Positions 1 to 51,119 of a stretch of DNA of 64,000 nucleotides are shown here, one piece after another. The first letter of the stretch is position 1. Each line of letters begins with the position of its first letter. Source of the stretch: Struthio camelus (lineage: Eukaryota; Chordata; Aves; Struthioniformes; Struthionidae); assembly GCF_040807025.1 (NCBI RefSeq), contig NC_090981.1:1066501-1130500 (forward strand), in the 5' to 3' direction. A model generated the notes under the pieces. That model saw only the letters and a program-made list of their open reading frames with translations, was not told where the DNA came from and ran no database searches. A program made the translations under genes and the position numbers.

Positions 1-1375
1 TTTGTACCCAGTTGCCAAACATGTCAAGGGTGTTATTTAGTTATAGCTACTGGTCTCTGAGAATGGTGAGGACTTGTGTGTCGAAGATGTTGTAAATTAG
101 TAGTTACAGGCTCTGATCATTCACTGTTTGTTTTTTTAAATCTTTGGATAACAAGCTTTTGGGAGGAGAGATGGTTTTTTAGTCTTTGTATTGCACCCAA
201 CACAATGGCATCCTGACCCTGGTTAAGGAAAGCTCTGCCAGAACATAAACAATATTAGCAGTTTGCACAGCAAAGTGACATTATAGAGCCTGTGAATATC
301 TGTTTTTGCAGGTGAAATGGTAGATAAAAATAAGCCCTGCATGCTTAGCATTAGTCAGAACCCCAAATCCATTATTTTTAGAGCCAGAAAACTTATCTTC
401 CTTGTTTCTTGGCTGGCTCTGACTTTGAAGTGAAGAGCTGCCACTAGGTGAAGACATTTTCTCCCTCTTGCAGGGATCACAATTTAATCTAAACAATACC
501 TCCTCCTCCTCCCCTTCGTTAGTCTTCTGTCTGGGTCAGAGCAAGAAAGCCTTAGAGCCATGAACAGCAGTAACCTCTGAGAGCATGCAGAAGAGGGGGT
601 CACTTCAGGTTAGCGGGTGCCATGGAGGGGCAGGTGCTGGGAGCCAGCACGATGCCAGCCAACAATTCCTGGCACAGATCCCTTGCCAAGTCCCAGAACC
701 TGCATCTGGGTCCTATTTACAGGGAAATTAAGATGATTCCAAGATTAGCTTCAGTTAAGACTATGGCAGAGCTCTTGCTGTTAGCAGAGAGGCTGCCCTT
801 AAGAATTTGTTTACAGCTGTTTCCTGTTGCATCACTCAGGTTTGCTTTTTTTGTCTGGGATAAAAATAATCAAAACCATGTGATGTTTAGTTCACTGATG
901 TGGCTGAAAACATCCCCAAGTAATTTGCCTTTTACTTGGCAGCTATTTTGGGTAGGAGTACCTCTTTTTCTGCCCTACTGCTGGGAAAAAGCAACTTTTT
1001 TTCTTTTTTGTACAGCATGAGCTGCTCTAGATGGCTTAAAAATTAATCCTTATCATCTGGCAGGCTGACTTCTGTGCACAAAGGAGGGACTCATTCCCTT
1101 GTTTCTCAGGACTGAAGCTTGAGGGTGTGGTGAGAACTATTGTTTATACCAAGTCTTAGAAGCCTTTCTAGCAAGGAATTTGAATTAGTGAAGGGTTTGA
1201 AAAAAATCTTTGACTCTGAGTATGGGAAATAACCAGATCTGTGTCCTTGGGCTCTCTAAATCAACCTAGGAGGGTAGATTAAACCCTGAACGTGAGGGGA
1301 ACTGTTAAGAAACCCTTAGTCAGACAGGTCTGACTTATGGGTATGAGATACTTCTTCCAGGGGTTTGAATAGTGG
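1..1375. other. ABCA1 intron 8, 5' part in the window
   Basis: Unique-looking, AT-rich sequence. I found no exon 8 coding sequence here and no recognisable repeat. Open frames such as the one at 622-1,020 have no family resemblance. Confidence 0.6.
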
Positions 1376-2730
1376 TCAGCCTCACCTCCATCCCTGGGAA
1401 GGTGATGGAACAGCTCCTCCTGGAGGTCATCTCTAAGCATATGGAGGACAAGAAGGTGATCCGGAGTAGTCAGCATGGATTCTCCAAAGGGAAATCATGC
1501 TTGACCACTCTGATAGCCTTCTATGATGGAATGACTGGCTGGGTAGATGAGGGGAGAGCAGTGGATGTTGTCTCCCTGGACTTCAGCAAGGCTTTTGACA
1601 CTGTCTCCCATCACATCCTCCTAGGCAAGCTCAGGAAGTGTGGGCTGGATGAGTGGACAGTAAGGTGGATTGAGAACTGGCTGGATGGCAGGGCTCAGAG
1701 GGTTGTGGTCAGTGGTGCGGAGTCTAGTTGGAGGCCTGTAGCTACCAGTGTCCCCCAGGGGTCAGTGCTGGGTCCAGTCTTGTTCAATGTATTCATCGAT
1801 GATCTGGAGGAAGGGACAGAGTGCACCCTCAGCAAGTTTGCTGCTGATACCAAACTGGGAGGAGTGGCTGACACACCAGAAGACTGTGCTGCCATTCAGA
1901 GGGACCTGGACAGGCTGGAGAGGTGGGCAGAGAGGAACCTCCTGAAGTTCCACAAAGGCAAGTGCAGGGTCCTGCACCTGGGGAGGAAGAACCCCATGTA
2001 CCAGTACAGGCTGGGGGTTGACCTGCTGGAGAGCAGCTCTGCAGAGAAGGACCTGGGGGTCCTGGTGGACAAGTTAAGCATGAGGCAGCAATGTGCCCTT
2101 GTGGCCAAGAAGGCCAATGGTCTCCTGGGGTGCATTAGGCAGAGTGTTGCCAGCAGGTCGAGGGAGGTGATCCTGCCCCTCTACTCAGCCCTGGGGAGGC
2201 CTCACCTGGAGTCCTGTGTCCAATTCTGGGCTCCCCAGTACAAGAGAGACATGGCACTCCTGGAGAGAGTCCAGTGGAGGACTACAAAGATGACTAGGGG
2301 ACTGGAGCATCTCTCCTATGAAGAAAGGCTGAGAGAGCTGGGCCTGTTCAGCCTGGAGAAGAGAAGACTAAAGGGGGATCTCATCAACGTGTACAAGTAT
2401 CTGAAGGGGGGGGTGTGTGTCAAGAGGATGGGGCCAGTCTCTTCTCCGTGGTGCCCAGCGATAGGATGAGATGCAACGGGCACAAACTGAAACACAGGAA
2501 GTTCCATCTGAACCTGAAGAAAAACTTCTTTCCTGTGAGAGTGACAGAGCATTGGAACAGGTTGCCCAGAGAGGTGGTGGAGTCTCCTTCGCTGGAGATA
2601 TTCAAAACCCATCTGGATGTGATCCTGGGAAATATGCTCTAGGTGACCCTGCTTGAGCAGGGAGGTTGGACTAGATGATCTCCAGAGGCCCCTTCCAACC
2701 TCAACCATTCTGTGATTCTGTGATTCTGTG
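1376..2730 (+). mobile_element. CR1 LINE, 5'-truncated, RT domain to 3' end
   Basis: Sense-strand CR1 retrotransposon fragment in ABCA1 intron 8. It opens in the ORF2 reverse transcriptase, runs through [15 protein letters not shown] and [12 protein letters not shown], then the 3' tail, and ends in ATTCTGTG tandem copies. ORF2 reads to a stop at 2,467-2,469 after a G-run (GGGGGGG near 2,406) that probably shifts the frame. The catalytic FADD motif reads FAAD, the same change as in the copy ending at 27,250. The two copies differ only at scattered bases. No target-site duplication was identified. Confidence 0.95.
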
Positions 2731-3859
2731 AACAGTGAGCTCAGTACATCTCCTATTACTTGTAAATTCACTTGTTTCAAAGATGAAACAAAGCCACTTC
2801 CTCAACTTGTTTTTTAAAATTATATGTAACCAATATATTTATGCTAATACAAGCCCATTGCAAGGTAGCTACACTTGATACATTTGTGGGAATAGCTGCC
2901 TTTTCTTTGGGTATCATTTCAGTTGATTGTACTATAGGTAAAGCAGCTGACTTTCTGCTAGGGAATAGGCCTTTGGATTGGACAATCTAACTGACCATCA
3001 CTCTTGAGTGTGTGCCTTGTCCTTTTGGTTTAGGAGTCGTCCAACCCAAAATTTGGGTGAGCCATAGTGCAACTAACAAAAGCTGATCTCTAACATTATT
3101 TCCTTCACATCCCATGATGTCAGCATCCTGTTGGCCACACTTGAACCTTGTTGTGCCAAATTGAGTGGCACCATGATGCAGACAAAGACAGCAGCGAGTA
3201 GTGAGGAGATGAAAGTATGCTTAAAGCAGTAACTTTAGGCATTTAAGTACTGAATCCTCAAGTTTTAGCTCTTCTTGCAACTGTCTTCCATCGTATCAAT
3301 ATGGCATGTATTTTTAGGCAGAGTGGCATGACACAAAGTAGCTCTTGTTTAGTATCATTGGAATTTTTGCCCAGATGTTGGCACATCTAAAACATCCACA
3401 GTTCTACAAATAAACACAAAGGGTCAGATTTGTCCCTAGCATAAGGCCAGTGACTTTGGCAGAGTGCTTACCTTGTGTGAATTTCAGTTTAATAGTTCCA
3501 GGGCACTGTCACCTTCTGGATTGTTGCTGGCTGGTTTTGCCAACTGTCCTAGAGTTCTATTGCCTGCAATTTATTTAAACAAAGGTGACAAAAGCAAGGC
3601 ATACAATGAACAAAACTGGCAGCTGGGCTCTGGCTGTCTCTGTGCCATTGTCTCTGAAAACAGAGCAGTTGGGCTGAGATGCTTCTGAAAAACAGTTACA
3701 ATCAGTATCTCAGCAGCACTGCTTACTCCTAATAGAGCTTGTTGTTGTTCTGGGCAGCACAGCAAGAATGTCCCAATTAATGTTGCTTGATACTTCAATG
3801 ATCAGTAGCAGTCAAGAAAGCAGATCAAATGCTAGAAAAGATTTAGAAAAGAATGTTAC
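2731..3859. other. intron 8 sequence, no feature recognised
   Basis: No exon, repeat family or RNA gene recognised on either strand. Confidence 0.5.
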
Positions 3860-4497
3860 TGTGACACAGTATATATCCATGGTTTGCCCTCCTGTTCAAC
3901 AAGGAGTACAGAACTGGTCCTCTTGTCTCAAAAGGGTATAGTAGAACTGGAAAAAGTTCAGGGAAGGGCAGTGAGAACATTTAGAAGTCTGGAATGAATA
4001 GGCTGAGACTTGTCAGCCTGGAAAGGAGATGAGTTGGGGATATGAGAGGTCTGTAGATTCATGAGTGTTCCAAAGAAGAGGTATAGGGATTGGCTGTTCA
4101 TTGCCTCTTCCAATGCAAGAATTAGGGAATCAAATGAATCTAACTAGCCAAGTTAAAGAAAAGAGGTGGTTCTTCCTAATGAATAGACATGTGGATCTTC
4201 TTGCTATGGAATGTGGTGGATGGTAAATATTTGCAGGTGTTCAAAACACTAAAAGTTTACTGTGCAAGAAATCCATTATGGGTTAGTAAATAGATAAAAA
4301 CCACATTTAGCTTAGGAAGTTCCCTGAACTGAAAATAATTGTAGGCTGAAAGATTACTTGGGGGAAGTAGCCTACGTTCTTGCTCTTGCCTTAATGTTTC
4401 CTAGACATCTACTTGCTGCCACTGTCAGAGAGAGAGGATACTGAGCTAAATAGACTTTTGGTCTGACCCAGTATGGACACTCCTATGTTCTTATGCT
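3860..4497 (+). mobile_element. ancient CR1/L3-like LINE tail
   Basis: A degraded sense-strand LINE 3' end. The remnants of the amniote-wide tail are visible: GAGAGGTCTGTAGATTCATG near 4,045, GTGGTTCTTCCTAATGAA near 4,166, and the terminal phrase GTCTGACCCAGTATGG followed by TATGTTCTTATG at about 4,461-4,495. It is far more diverged than the other CR1 copies here, so it is an old insertion. The 5' boundary is approximate. Confidence 0.7.
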
Positions 4498-5416
4498 TCC
4501 AGCCAGGCAATCTGAGAATAATGATTGAAACTCTATAGTGTAGTAGATTGTAAACCAATGCCCATGGAAATGCATTGTTTTTCCCATGTGGAGAATCTGG
4601 CCCTGTCTCTAAGTGCAAACATATTAGTGGCTCAGACCTTCCCAGCAAGTCTTGAGTGTTGCATCTCTGTGCCTAGTGTTAGGCAAGATGGGCAGGAGAA
4701 GGTTCCTTGTTATGTCTGGATGCATGCACTGTGGAATAGAAAGACTTCTGTTGTGACCAGGCCCTTGGCTGCAGCTGGGCTTGTTTTCAAGGGTTTTCTG
4801 AGACTGCTATTGATGAAGGGGCAGGGAGGAGCTGGGACAGGGACAATGATATTGACCTAGAAGGTCAAATTTTCTGCCAGATATGAATCAGCAGAGGTTT
4901 GCTGACTTCTGTGGAATTGTGCCAATTTATACCAGCAGAGCACTGAGGCCTGCAGTTCAGCAAGGCTCAGTGTTGTAAAGTTGCATCTGATTAGCTTGAC
5001 TCATTATTATTTCCTTACTCTTTTTTTTCCTTCTGACTTGCTCCACCCCAGAATGAAGGGATTTTGTTGGAATGTGAACTGTTGTGCAACAAGGAGGAGA
5101 AGTGGCTTCTGCATGGGAGGGGATGGGAGAGGAGGCAGGGAGGGCAGGATCCTTCCAGGAAATTAAAGGTGAAGACTCAGAATAAAAAGCTTGACAAGGG
5201 CACGGTGGTTCTTGTGCATGCACAAAACACTCTTCTCTACAATTCCCCACTGTTGTGGGGAGAAATGTGCTTTCCCTAGTCTCTCCTGTTAGTGTTGCAT
5301 TCAGTGAGATCCTTAGCTATTCAAAAATAGATGTGTGATTCAGAGGAGAATGGCAAGACCTTTTTCCTTCGTCTCCCGCTCCTGTCCCCATTCTCTTCTC
5401 CCACTTCCCCCTGCAG
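4498..5416. other. intron 8, 3' end
   Basis: No coding exon. A weak inverted-repeat-like stretch at about 4,880-4,935 resembles the hairpin element at 18,321-18,386. The last 80 bases are pyrimidine-rich and end ctgcag, the exon 9 acceptor. Confidence 0.5.
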
Positions 5417-43531
<38,115 letters not shown>

Positions 43532-43646
43532 GCCAACTTCAGCAAAGAAATGATGAGCAGAAGGCAAACTTCCTTTACCTGAGATTAGCTTCTTCCTTGG
43601 AGGTATACTGAGGAAAGAAAAACTGTACAGTCTACTGCTTTCCATT

Positions 43647-43668
43647 CAATGCAATGCAATTCAATGCA
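43647..43668 (+). promoter_or_regulatory. three miR-33 seed-match sites
   Basis: CAATGCA occurs at 43,647-43,653, 43,652-43,658 (overlapping) and 43,662-43,668, 116 bases after the stop codon. It is the complement of the miR-33 seed. A clustered triple site is a known repression element of vertebrate ABCA1. Confidence 0.9.
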
Positions 43669-44169
43669 ATGAAAACAAAATTTCATTACAGAGGCCATGT
43701 CTTGTGGAGTCAGTGTCTTGTACTGTTCTCAAGTGAAAGACTTGAATTCAGCTCATTACAGTATAACTCTGAAGCTGTGGTATAGCACCCACCAGATGCT
43801 ATGGGCTTTCAGCCATACTGCATCTTGTTCCTATACAGTATATTTTTACTAGGGTTGCAACAACAGTTCATTGAGAAATCACAGCTAGGGGTTATTTATT
43901 GTTATTTTTAAAGGCATGCATGTTTTAAATATCCATGTCAGGAGTGGGAATTCCCTGGTGCTACATCCATTGCTGGCAGTGAATGCACTAAAACAGTCAG
44001 TGGCAAGGAGTTACCAAACAATGTTGTGGCCTTATTTTGTGAAAACTTACCGAATCAGCTGCTTTTCATAGACTGATGTAGGTCAGTTGCTTATAAATTG
44101 AGGCCACAATGCAGAACTGTGCAGATGAGATGTATAGATATGATGGCCCATCTCTTTACAATCTACTTC

Positions 44170-44175
44170 AATAAA
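44170..44175 (+). promoter_or_regulatory. proximal polyadenylation signal candidate
   Basis: AATAAA 640 bases after the stop; would give a short 3' UTR that keeps the miR-33 sites. Confidence 0.45.
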
Positions 44176-46418
44176 TTGTGTGATATGCAGAACCACAAAC
44201 CCTCCAAATGCCTGTGATTGTTTCACCAGCATCACAACTGATCACCTACTCTGACCAGGTTTTTGTATAGTTAAATACTCTCCTTGCTCCTTTTGAGATA
44301 CTGCAGCAGTTGCATGAACACCTAGTAGAGGGAAGTGGGTGAGAAACAGATCTAGGATTTAGACCACAACAGCAAACTCGCTGGTTGTACAAACTGCTAA
44401 TGCCAAGAGCATATTCTAAATCATGAGACATCACTCTGATATGTAATGTCTGCTCTTTAACCCCTGCTTTGCACCATAAAGGTACTCAGCATCTGAAGTT
44501 TATTGCTTAGTACACATGTTGCCATTTTTGGTTTTACCAGTTAAAACTAGAAAGCAGAGGACATGTAGATTTTTTTAAGCAGTATTATTTATATGACTTT
44601 AAATAGGTAGCATAATTAGGGATTGAAAATGCTTTCAGTTGATCTTTGTAGCTACAGTATTTTGTAACATTATGCCTGCAATGATATGCTCTCATTCTCT
44701 CCATTTAGTGATAGTTATATACATTGTCTCTGCAAGTTCCAGACCCTGTGTCCTAACATTCAACCACTATCTGCAATTACTGCAAATTGTTCATCTGAAG
44801 TTTTCCTCTTTCCCTTATTGAGGTACAAGTTTCTGCTTCTGTAGTGTAGTTTTAGTCACTAGGTGATTCCCCACCTGGAGACTATACATGAGAAAACCAC
44901 TTCAGTAAAATTTCCCTTGATGAACAAGGTAGGTCAAAGCAGGAGTGCTACAATTACATGACTCAGTAACTTTTTCAAGTTTTATGGAGCCAGAAGAATG
45001 CTGGAGAGGAGATTGTGTAGTGAGAATGACCAATTCTTGTTTATCTTGTACAGCAGCCACAGGGGAGTATGCTTGCATTACTATGCTTACGGACCCTCCA
45101 TCTTGCTTCTACAGTCAGGAATAGGTTCAGTGATGGGGATTGAACCCAAGAGAAATTCTTAGGCTATTCCTATATGTAATACCTTTGCCTTAAATACCTG
45201 TAGAAATGCTGCACTCATTTTTATCACTACTCCTCTATGAATATAACTCACTGACAATTTTCTTCTGTGAATGCCCAGCAGCCTTGCAAACAGTGAAGGT
45301 GCTGAAATGAGTTATCTATTGGCCCACCTGAAAAAGGGTAATTATATATTTCAAAGCATACATGGTAACACTGATGTGTTCAGCATGATGACTATAGAGT
45401 CACAAATGCACCAGACTTTCAGGTACAGAGCCATTATTAAACAGTCGGGCTAATCCTACAGTCATGACCTCTCATAACAGGCTGCAGGTAAGGATTATGC
45501 TATCAAGGAAACAATAGTATATATTGAAGACTTATCACTACTGAAAATAATTATCACAAATCTCTGCATAGATTGAAATGAAGGGATCAAGTTTTGCAAT
45601 GCATAGAACTAGTGCATCTAGAACTAGAGCAAGTTCTAGAAGAACATAGATTTTGGTCCTAAAGGTCTGTGGTTTGCTCTTTGTAACTGCTCATGTGAAT
45701 GACTCATAGCAGGAAACAACAGTTGCATCATAATCCTTTTTCCTTAGCCTGCCAAAAAGAGATTCTTAATTCCTGTTGCTCCTGTGACTGTCACCACCTC
45801 ATACAGAGTCTGGCATCTGTAACAAAATGTTACACTAAACATGGAGGGTAATTAATAGAACTATTCCACAGCTCCTTGGTCCCTGGTAATGACTCTGTTT
45901 TTATCCATACTGAATAGAGGCAGCACAATACAGCTCTCACATGCTGCTCAGTCACCAAAATAACTGCAAACTACCTTTCCTCTACCCTCATATGTGTGCC
46001 AGGCAAAGTCACCCCTGGAATCACAGACCAGTATGATTATGAATCACTCTGATAATGAGACTGCACTGAGGTGTTTACTTATTTTAAACATTGTTATTAT
46101 TGAAACATTGCATCCCCCTTTGTAGCACATTTGTATTTCAGTAAGGACTGTACGTGTAATCCCCCCCCAATGGTTAAAGTATCCCTTTGTGCTTATCCTT
46201 TCCACTTGAATTATAGTTGGTCTTTAATTCCAAGCACTTTATGCCATCTTTAATGAGATCTATTTTTGCACTCTAGAGAGATTTTTGCAACTGAAATTTC
46301 TAAGTTAAATCCTTAAATGGACATTTTCATTAAAAGCAATATATATATATTTGTATTTGCTAATAGCTGTTTATGTGAAGTATTAAAAGGCACCTTAATT
46401 GCCTTGTGTTAAGTCAAA

Positions 46419-46424
46419 AATAAA
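46419..46424 (+). promoter_or_regulatory. distal polyadenylation signal of ABCA1
   Basis: AATAAA in CAAAAATAAAGCTG, followed by T-rich sequence; position fits the expected 3' UTR length. Confidence 0.65.
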
Positions 46425-46726
46425 GCTGTAATGGCACCATCAGTCTATGAACTGTCACTTATGCATTTGCTCCATACTATTTTCAGATAATTGAGATTAT
46501 GCAAGATTTGAAAATGAAAGCTTGACACTCTTAGCTTCTACAGTTACTAAATAAAAAAGCCTCTAAGAAACACTGAAAAAATAACTAATTGGTATAATTA
46601 TCAATTCTAGGTCCATCAAGAACTTGGATGTTTAAATCCAAAGTTCTGTACCTACCTTTGAATATTTCCATCTCAAAGGCACAGCAGCAATCTGCAACTA
46701 CATCTATAATTGTTCCTCTTGTTTGA

Positions 46727-47012
46727 ATCACAGAATCACAGAATCGTTTAGGTTGGATGGGACCTCTGGAGATCATCTAGTCCAACCTCCCTGTTCAAGC
46801 AGGGTCACCTAGAGCATATTGCCCAGGATCACATCCAGACGGCTTTTGAATATCTCCAGGGAAGGAGACTCCACTACCTCTCTGGGCAACCTGTTCCAAT
46901 GCTCAGTCACCCTCACAGTGAAGAAGTTTTTTCTCAGGTTCAGATGGAACTTCCTGTGGTTCAGTTTCTGCCCATTGCCTCTTGTCCTGTTGCTGGGCAC
47001 CAGTGTTTGCTA
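46727..47012 (-). mobile_element. CR1 3' end fragment, antisense
   Basis: Starts with the inverted tail GAATCACAGAATCACAGAAT, then GGTTGGATGGGACCTCTGGA, and runs to GTTGCTGGGCACCAG. Low divergence from the copy at 63,763, so both are likely of one subfamily. Confidence 0.93.
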
Positions 47013-49176
47013 GAAACACTGTAGTCCTGTTTTCACTGACAGAGCAAAATGTATTAGTAAATAGATGCTGACCCACTTTTAAATAGACTAAGCCTTAGGT
47101 AATATCAAGTTAAAGGAAGAGCCCTTAATTTGTTACTATACTGCCTTTGAATAATAAGTTACAAATGAAAGTAAAACAATGGTCTGATTGCTGAAAGTAA
47201 AACTGGTTGTAAAATTTTGACCTCCCCTGCCTATAGTTCCACTTAGAGCAACCAAATTTTAAAATTTCACTCTTCAGCAAAATTAATCTTACGATAAGGA
47301 GAAGCTAATTTTTAAAGCTCCTGATTTTTGAGCTTCAATCTAGTGTCCAGCTCATGATTTGTTTCATTTATCAACTCCTTGTGCTTAAAAAAAAAAATCT
47401 AAATTTAATTGTAAATGCAAATAATACCCTGAGTATTCTTCATCTTGAATGCTAGTCACAAGGAAAATAGAGTAAAAAAAAAAGAAATGTTTTTAATAAA
47501 TGTCTGTATTTAGTCATTTCAGTAAAATCTTTTGATAAAATTTTACTGTTGCATTAGTGCACACAAAAAAAAAAGCAAGTCTCATTAGTATCCTGTGCTA
47601 TTTTAATCCATATTTGTTAAACATATCCTTTAGGTTAATTTCTATAAGGTCACATTCTGATTCAGTCTGCTAGTAGCAATTTATCAGCTAACAGTCTTGA
47701 GTTATACCTTTCAAGAAAAACTGATTTATTTATTTATTTATTTATTTGGTAGCTATCGAAAAGTGGGCCTTTGAAGTAGTCCTCATTCCATCCTGAAAAT
47801 GCTATGGATTCCTCTGTGGTGTAGAGGACAGAATGAAGACTTAAGTTTAAAAACTATGACCTATTACATGACATTATTATAGTATTTGGCGCCCATCCAC
47901 CTTGCTTGTACATAACCAGAATTTGTTTGTTTGTTTTTTTCCTAGTGCTTTCCATGATTTCTCAAATCACATCTCTATAAAGGTAAACAACATTAGACCA
48001 ATTGTATAAAGATGCTTAAGCAGAGAAGTGAAATTACTTGCTAATTGCTGGTCAGTGACTAAACTAAGAAAAGGCCTCCTGAGTGCCCTGTCTGCGAGCA
48101 CTGAAAAACTCTACTTTGGTATAAACTAGCATAATTACCACTGCCTAAATGCAGCCAATCACTGACATTCTAAGCCCATGTGCTCGTGGTCCATGCCTTC
48201 TGCCCTGCTGCTCACTCCAACAAATCAAGGGGCAGGTTATTGGCTCTAAAGGAGCACTTATCAAGACTGTTGCTGACCAAAATGCAAAGCCTTCAGGATG
48301 GCACACTTGGAGAATGGGTTTTATCATTTCACAGTTTAAAGACCAGGAAGAACCTTTGACAAAACACTTTAAAAAAAAAATCTATGCTTTATAGAAATTT
48401 ATTTGACTTTTAAAGTTTATAAGTTGGCAAAAATATATATATTTCCAAAACTATAAGCATGTGTATATCAGTTAATAGCCTACATAACTGAACAAAAAGG
48501 CCTAATCAATTTCAGCACATTAAACAAGTATTAAAATAGCTAAATGAAGGCATAAACTGACTATTGTTGTTGTTAAATTCCTAAGTCTTCCTCCAAGTGT
48601 TAGAAGTCAACAACAGTTCATCAGGCAAGTATAAGAGAATCCTTTACTGAACTTTTAAAAGCTTTAACTCTTTAACATCATACTTAAGAATCTTTTAAAA
48701 CACCACCACCACGTTTAAACCTGTAACCCAACACACAAAGCTGATTTCAAGGCCTATTTACAGGGCTCCAGGGATGCAAACCAACATTTTTTTTACCAAT
48801 CCAGCTAATCCTGAGCCAGGACAAAGGTTTTCCCCTCTGTGCTAATGTCTGTATTAGAAATTGATTAGTGCTTGTACCTGTATAAGTAAGCCACACTCTG
48901 TGTGGAAAACACCAATTATCTTAGTGTAGCTTCTGTTGATATGAGCATTGATTGCAGCTCAAAATGCTTTACCCCACAAAGCTGGCCCACCAGGTTTCAT
49001 CTGAAAAGTAACCTATTTGTATACTCATGATGGAAAAGACAAAGACCCCCACAAGTAAGGTAATACAAATTAATAGACCAATGCTCAAAAATGCTTTAAC
49101 AGTCATATCACATTAATCATGAATCTAGTAATGCAATTCCCTGCCATTTAGGTTCAGTAGACCAAGAAACTACTCA
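47013..49176. other. AT-rich intergenic sequence
   Basis: No gene recognised. Contains a (TTTA)n run at about 47,724-47,748 and several A-runs. The short open frame at 48,149-48,394 has no recognisable content. Confidence 0.6.
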
Positions 49177-49321
49177 CTTGACCCGGGGACACGCTGTATC
49201 TCACACGTACTGGGGTCACAAGAAAACAGGGAAGTGGCTATATATTTTGAGTTAGTTCAAGGGTATACAAAAGTACAGCTATCCCTGGTGAACAGAAGGC
49301 TTTGCGCAAAGTCCAACTTAA

Positions 49322-50679
49322 AGGGAAACAGTCCTTGAGGACTGGCCTGAGTTGACACAAGGGGAAAATGTTACCCCGAAGGTGGTTGAATCTGTTTTAC
49401 AGGCTATGCCCTTCCGTGCTGCTTCGGAAGCAGCTCGGAGGCTAGCTGGACAATTAGGGTGGGCACTGCTGACGGGCATTCGAGCCTTAGATAATGAGGT
49501 ATCATCTTTGCAGCAATGAGTAAAAGATCTGGAGAAGGAGATTGGGGATTTGTGTGATGCGAAGGCAGTAGCACAGGAGTTGATTACAACCCAAACTGAA
49601 TTAACCCATAGGGTAGAGCGATTGGTTTTACGAGTGGCTAACAAATGCCATGTGCGCTATGGTAAAGCCCCAGCTATAGTGGCCCAGGTGAGAGCAATGA
49701 TAACTAGACCCTCCTGGGACCCCGAGGAGTGGGATGGTAATATTTGGAGCACTTCATCTGACTCGGAGATTGAATTTCGATTAGAAGGAGAACCGGCTAC
49801 TCCCCAGGTCCGACCTCTTGTGCAATTGAAGGGGGAGAGGCAAGTAGATGGGAATACAGTGGAGCAATCTAGGACGTAGACCCCCAAGGAATTGCATGAG
49901 TTTTTAACTACTTTCCAGCAGCAGCCCGGGGAGTCTTTGTTAGCCTGGTTAGTGAGGGCATGGGATGCAGGTACCAGATAGCTTGCTCTCTTAAGAGAGG
50001 AGCTGATTTAATGAGCCTTTTATCAATTGATGCTCAAGTACAGTGTTGTCTTACCCAATTAACTTCTGCGCAGGATGGGGCAGGAAATGTTATTGAAGCT
50101 CCATTATATCAGTGGTTATGTGCCGCTGTGGTGGGTGCTTACCCATCCACAGGTGAATTAGCCGCTACAGTGGGAGCATGGCGTACTTTTGAGGAAGGGA
50201 TCAACGCGTTGCGGCAGTTAGGGGTAGCAGCAATTGGGTTAGCAGATGGAGGTGGACTGGATGGTGTGGAAATGATGTGGCAGATGAAAACCCAATTATT
50301 AAGGGGGGCTCCAAGTGCCTCAAAGCCGTTACTACTTGGCACAGTAATGCCTGCAACTGGGACAGTAGGGGCTTTGGTAAACAACATGAGGGATTTGGCA
50401 CTTGTTGGTGGACCGGATACTAAGCAAGCGAGAGCAGCTCGGAATTCCAAGGCGAGAAAATTGGCAGGGACTACTAAATTGAGTGGAAAGGGACCGAGGA
50501 GGCAGATGTGGACTGATTTGCTGCAGGCAGGGGTATTACGTGATGAGATAAACAGTCTTTCTACTGCTGACTTATTTAAGCGGTGGCAGCGGCTACCTGC
50601 GAATCAGCAATATCGGACACAGCCTACCGCCCCACCCGCCCCAGCCACAGCGTGGAAACCGCCAGCCAAAAGACAATGA
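49322..50679 (+). pseudogene. ERV gag (broken)
   Basis: Gag-like frame with in-frame stops at 49,517 (TGA), 49,877 (TAG) and 49,979 (TAG), then a frame change near 49,985 into an open stretch to TGA at 50,677-50,679. The phrase PGESLLAWLVRAWDAG near 49,925-49,975 is an ERV-L-type gag hallmark. No CCHC zinc knuckle seen. Confidence 0.8.
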
Positions 50680-50699
50680 GGGGGAGGCGGGTCCCCCGC

Positions 50700-51110
50700 G
50701 ATACGAGCGCCAGTTGCGGCTTACCATTGGGGGGACCGACGTCCTTATGTACCCCTGCGAATTCGCTGCCGCTCTGGAGGAGAAATTGCTGTGCTGGCTT
50801 TAGTAGATACTGGGGCAGAAGTTTCCGCATTACATAGCGTGGTAGCTCCGGGGAAGGCCACTACCCACACGTGTGGGTTGGGAGGATCGGCCACCCCAGC
50901 GGTACGGGCTGTAGTTACCTTAGCAATTGGCAAAATCCCCCCCATTTTCTACCCCTGTTTTATTAGCACCGAGTCACGAGTACGTCTTGGGGATTGACGT
51001 GTTACTGGGCAGAGATATTCAGACCCTGCAAGGATTGCTCTCCTTTGGAAAAAGTCCTGCATTACTGCAGTTGCGATCCATCACTTTGATTAGAGGGTAT
51101 TCAAAATGGG
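50700..51110 (+). pseudogene. ERV protease (frameshifted)
   Basis: Retroviral aspartic protease with active-site DTGA at 50,806-50,817 and a later YVLGIDVLLGRD block. The frame changes within a C7 run at 50,937-50,943. Confidence 0.85.
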
Positions 51111-51119
51111 ACCCCCCCC

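Larger units (their letters stand above)
43532..46445 (+). other. ABCA1: ABCA1 3' UTR
   Basis: AT-rich, about 2.9 kb, close to the length of mammalian ABCA1 3' UTRs. It starts with the miR-33 cluster and ends after the distal AATAAA. The exact cleavage site is inferred. Confidence 0.75.

Noticed and set aside
622..1020. 132-codon open frame in intron 8
   Set aside because: No family resemblance, no splice context, low-complexity Phe/Leu-rich end; likely chance.
48149..48394. 81-codon open frame between ABCA1 and the ERV
   Set aside because: No recognisable domain, ends in a poly-A-coded Lys run; no support.
49177..49320. 5' LTR of the provirus
   Set aside because: No match to the 3' LTR over this stretch or the 400 bases upstream.
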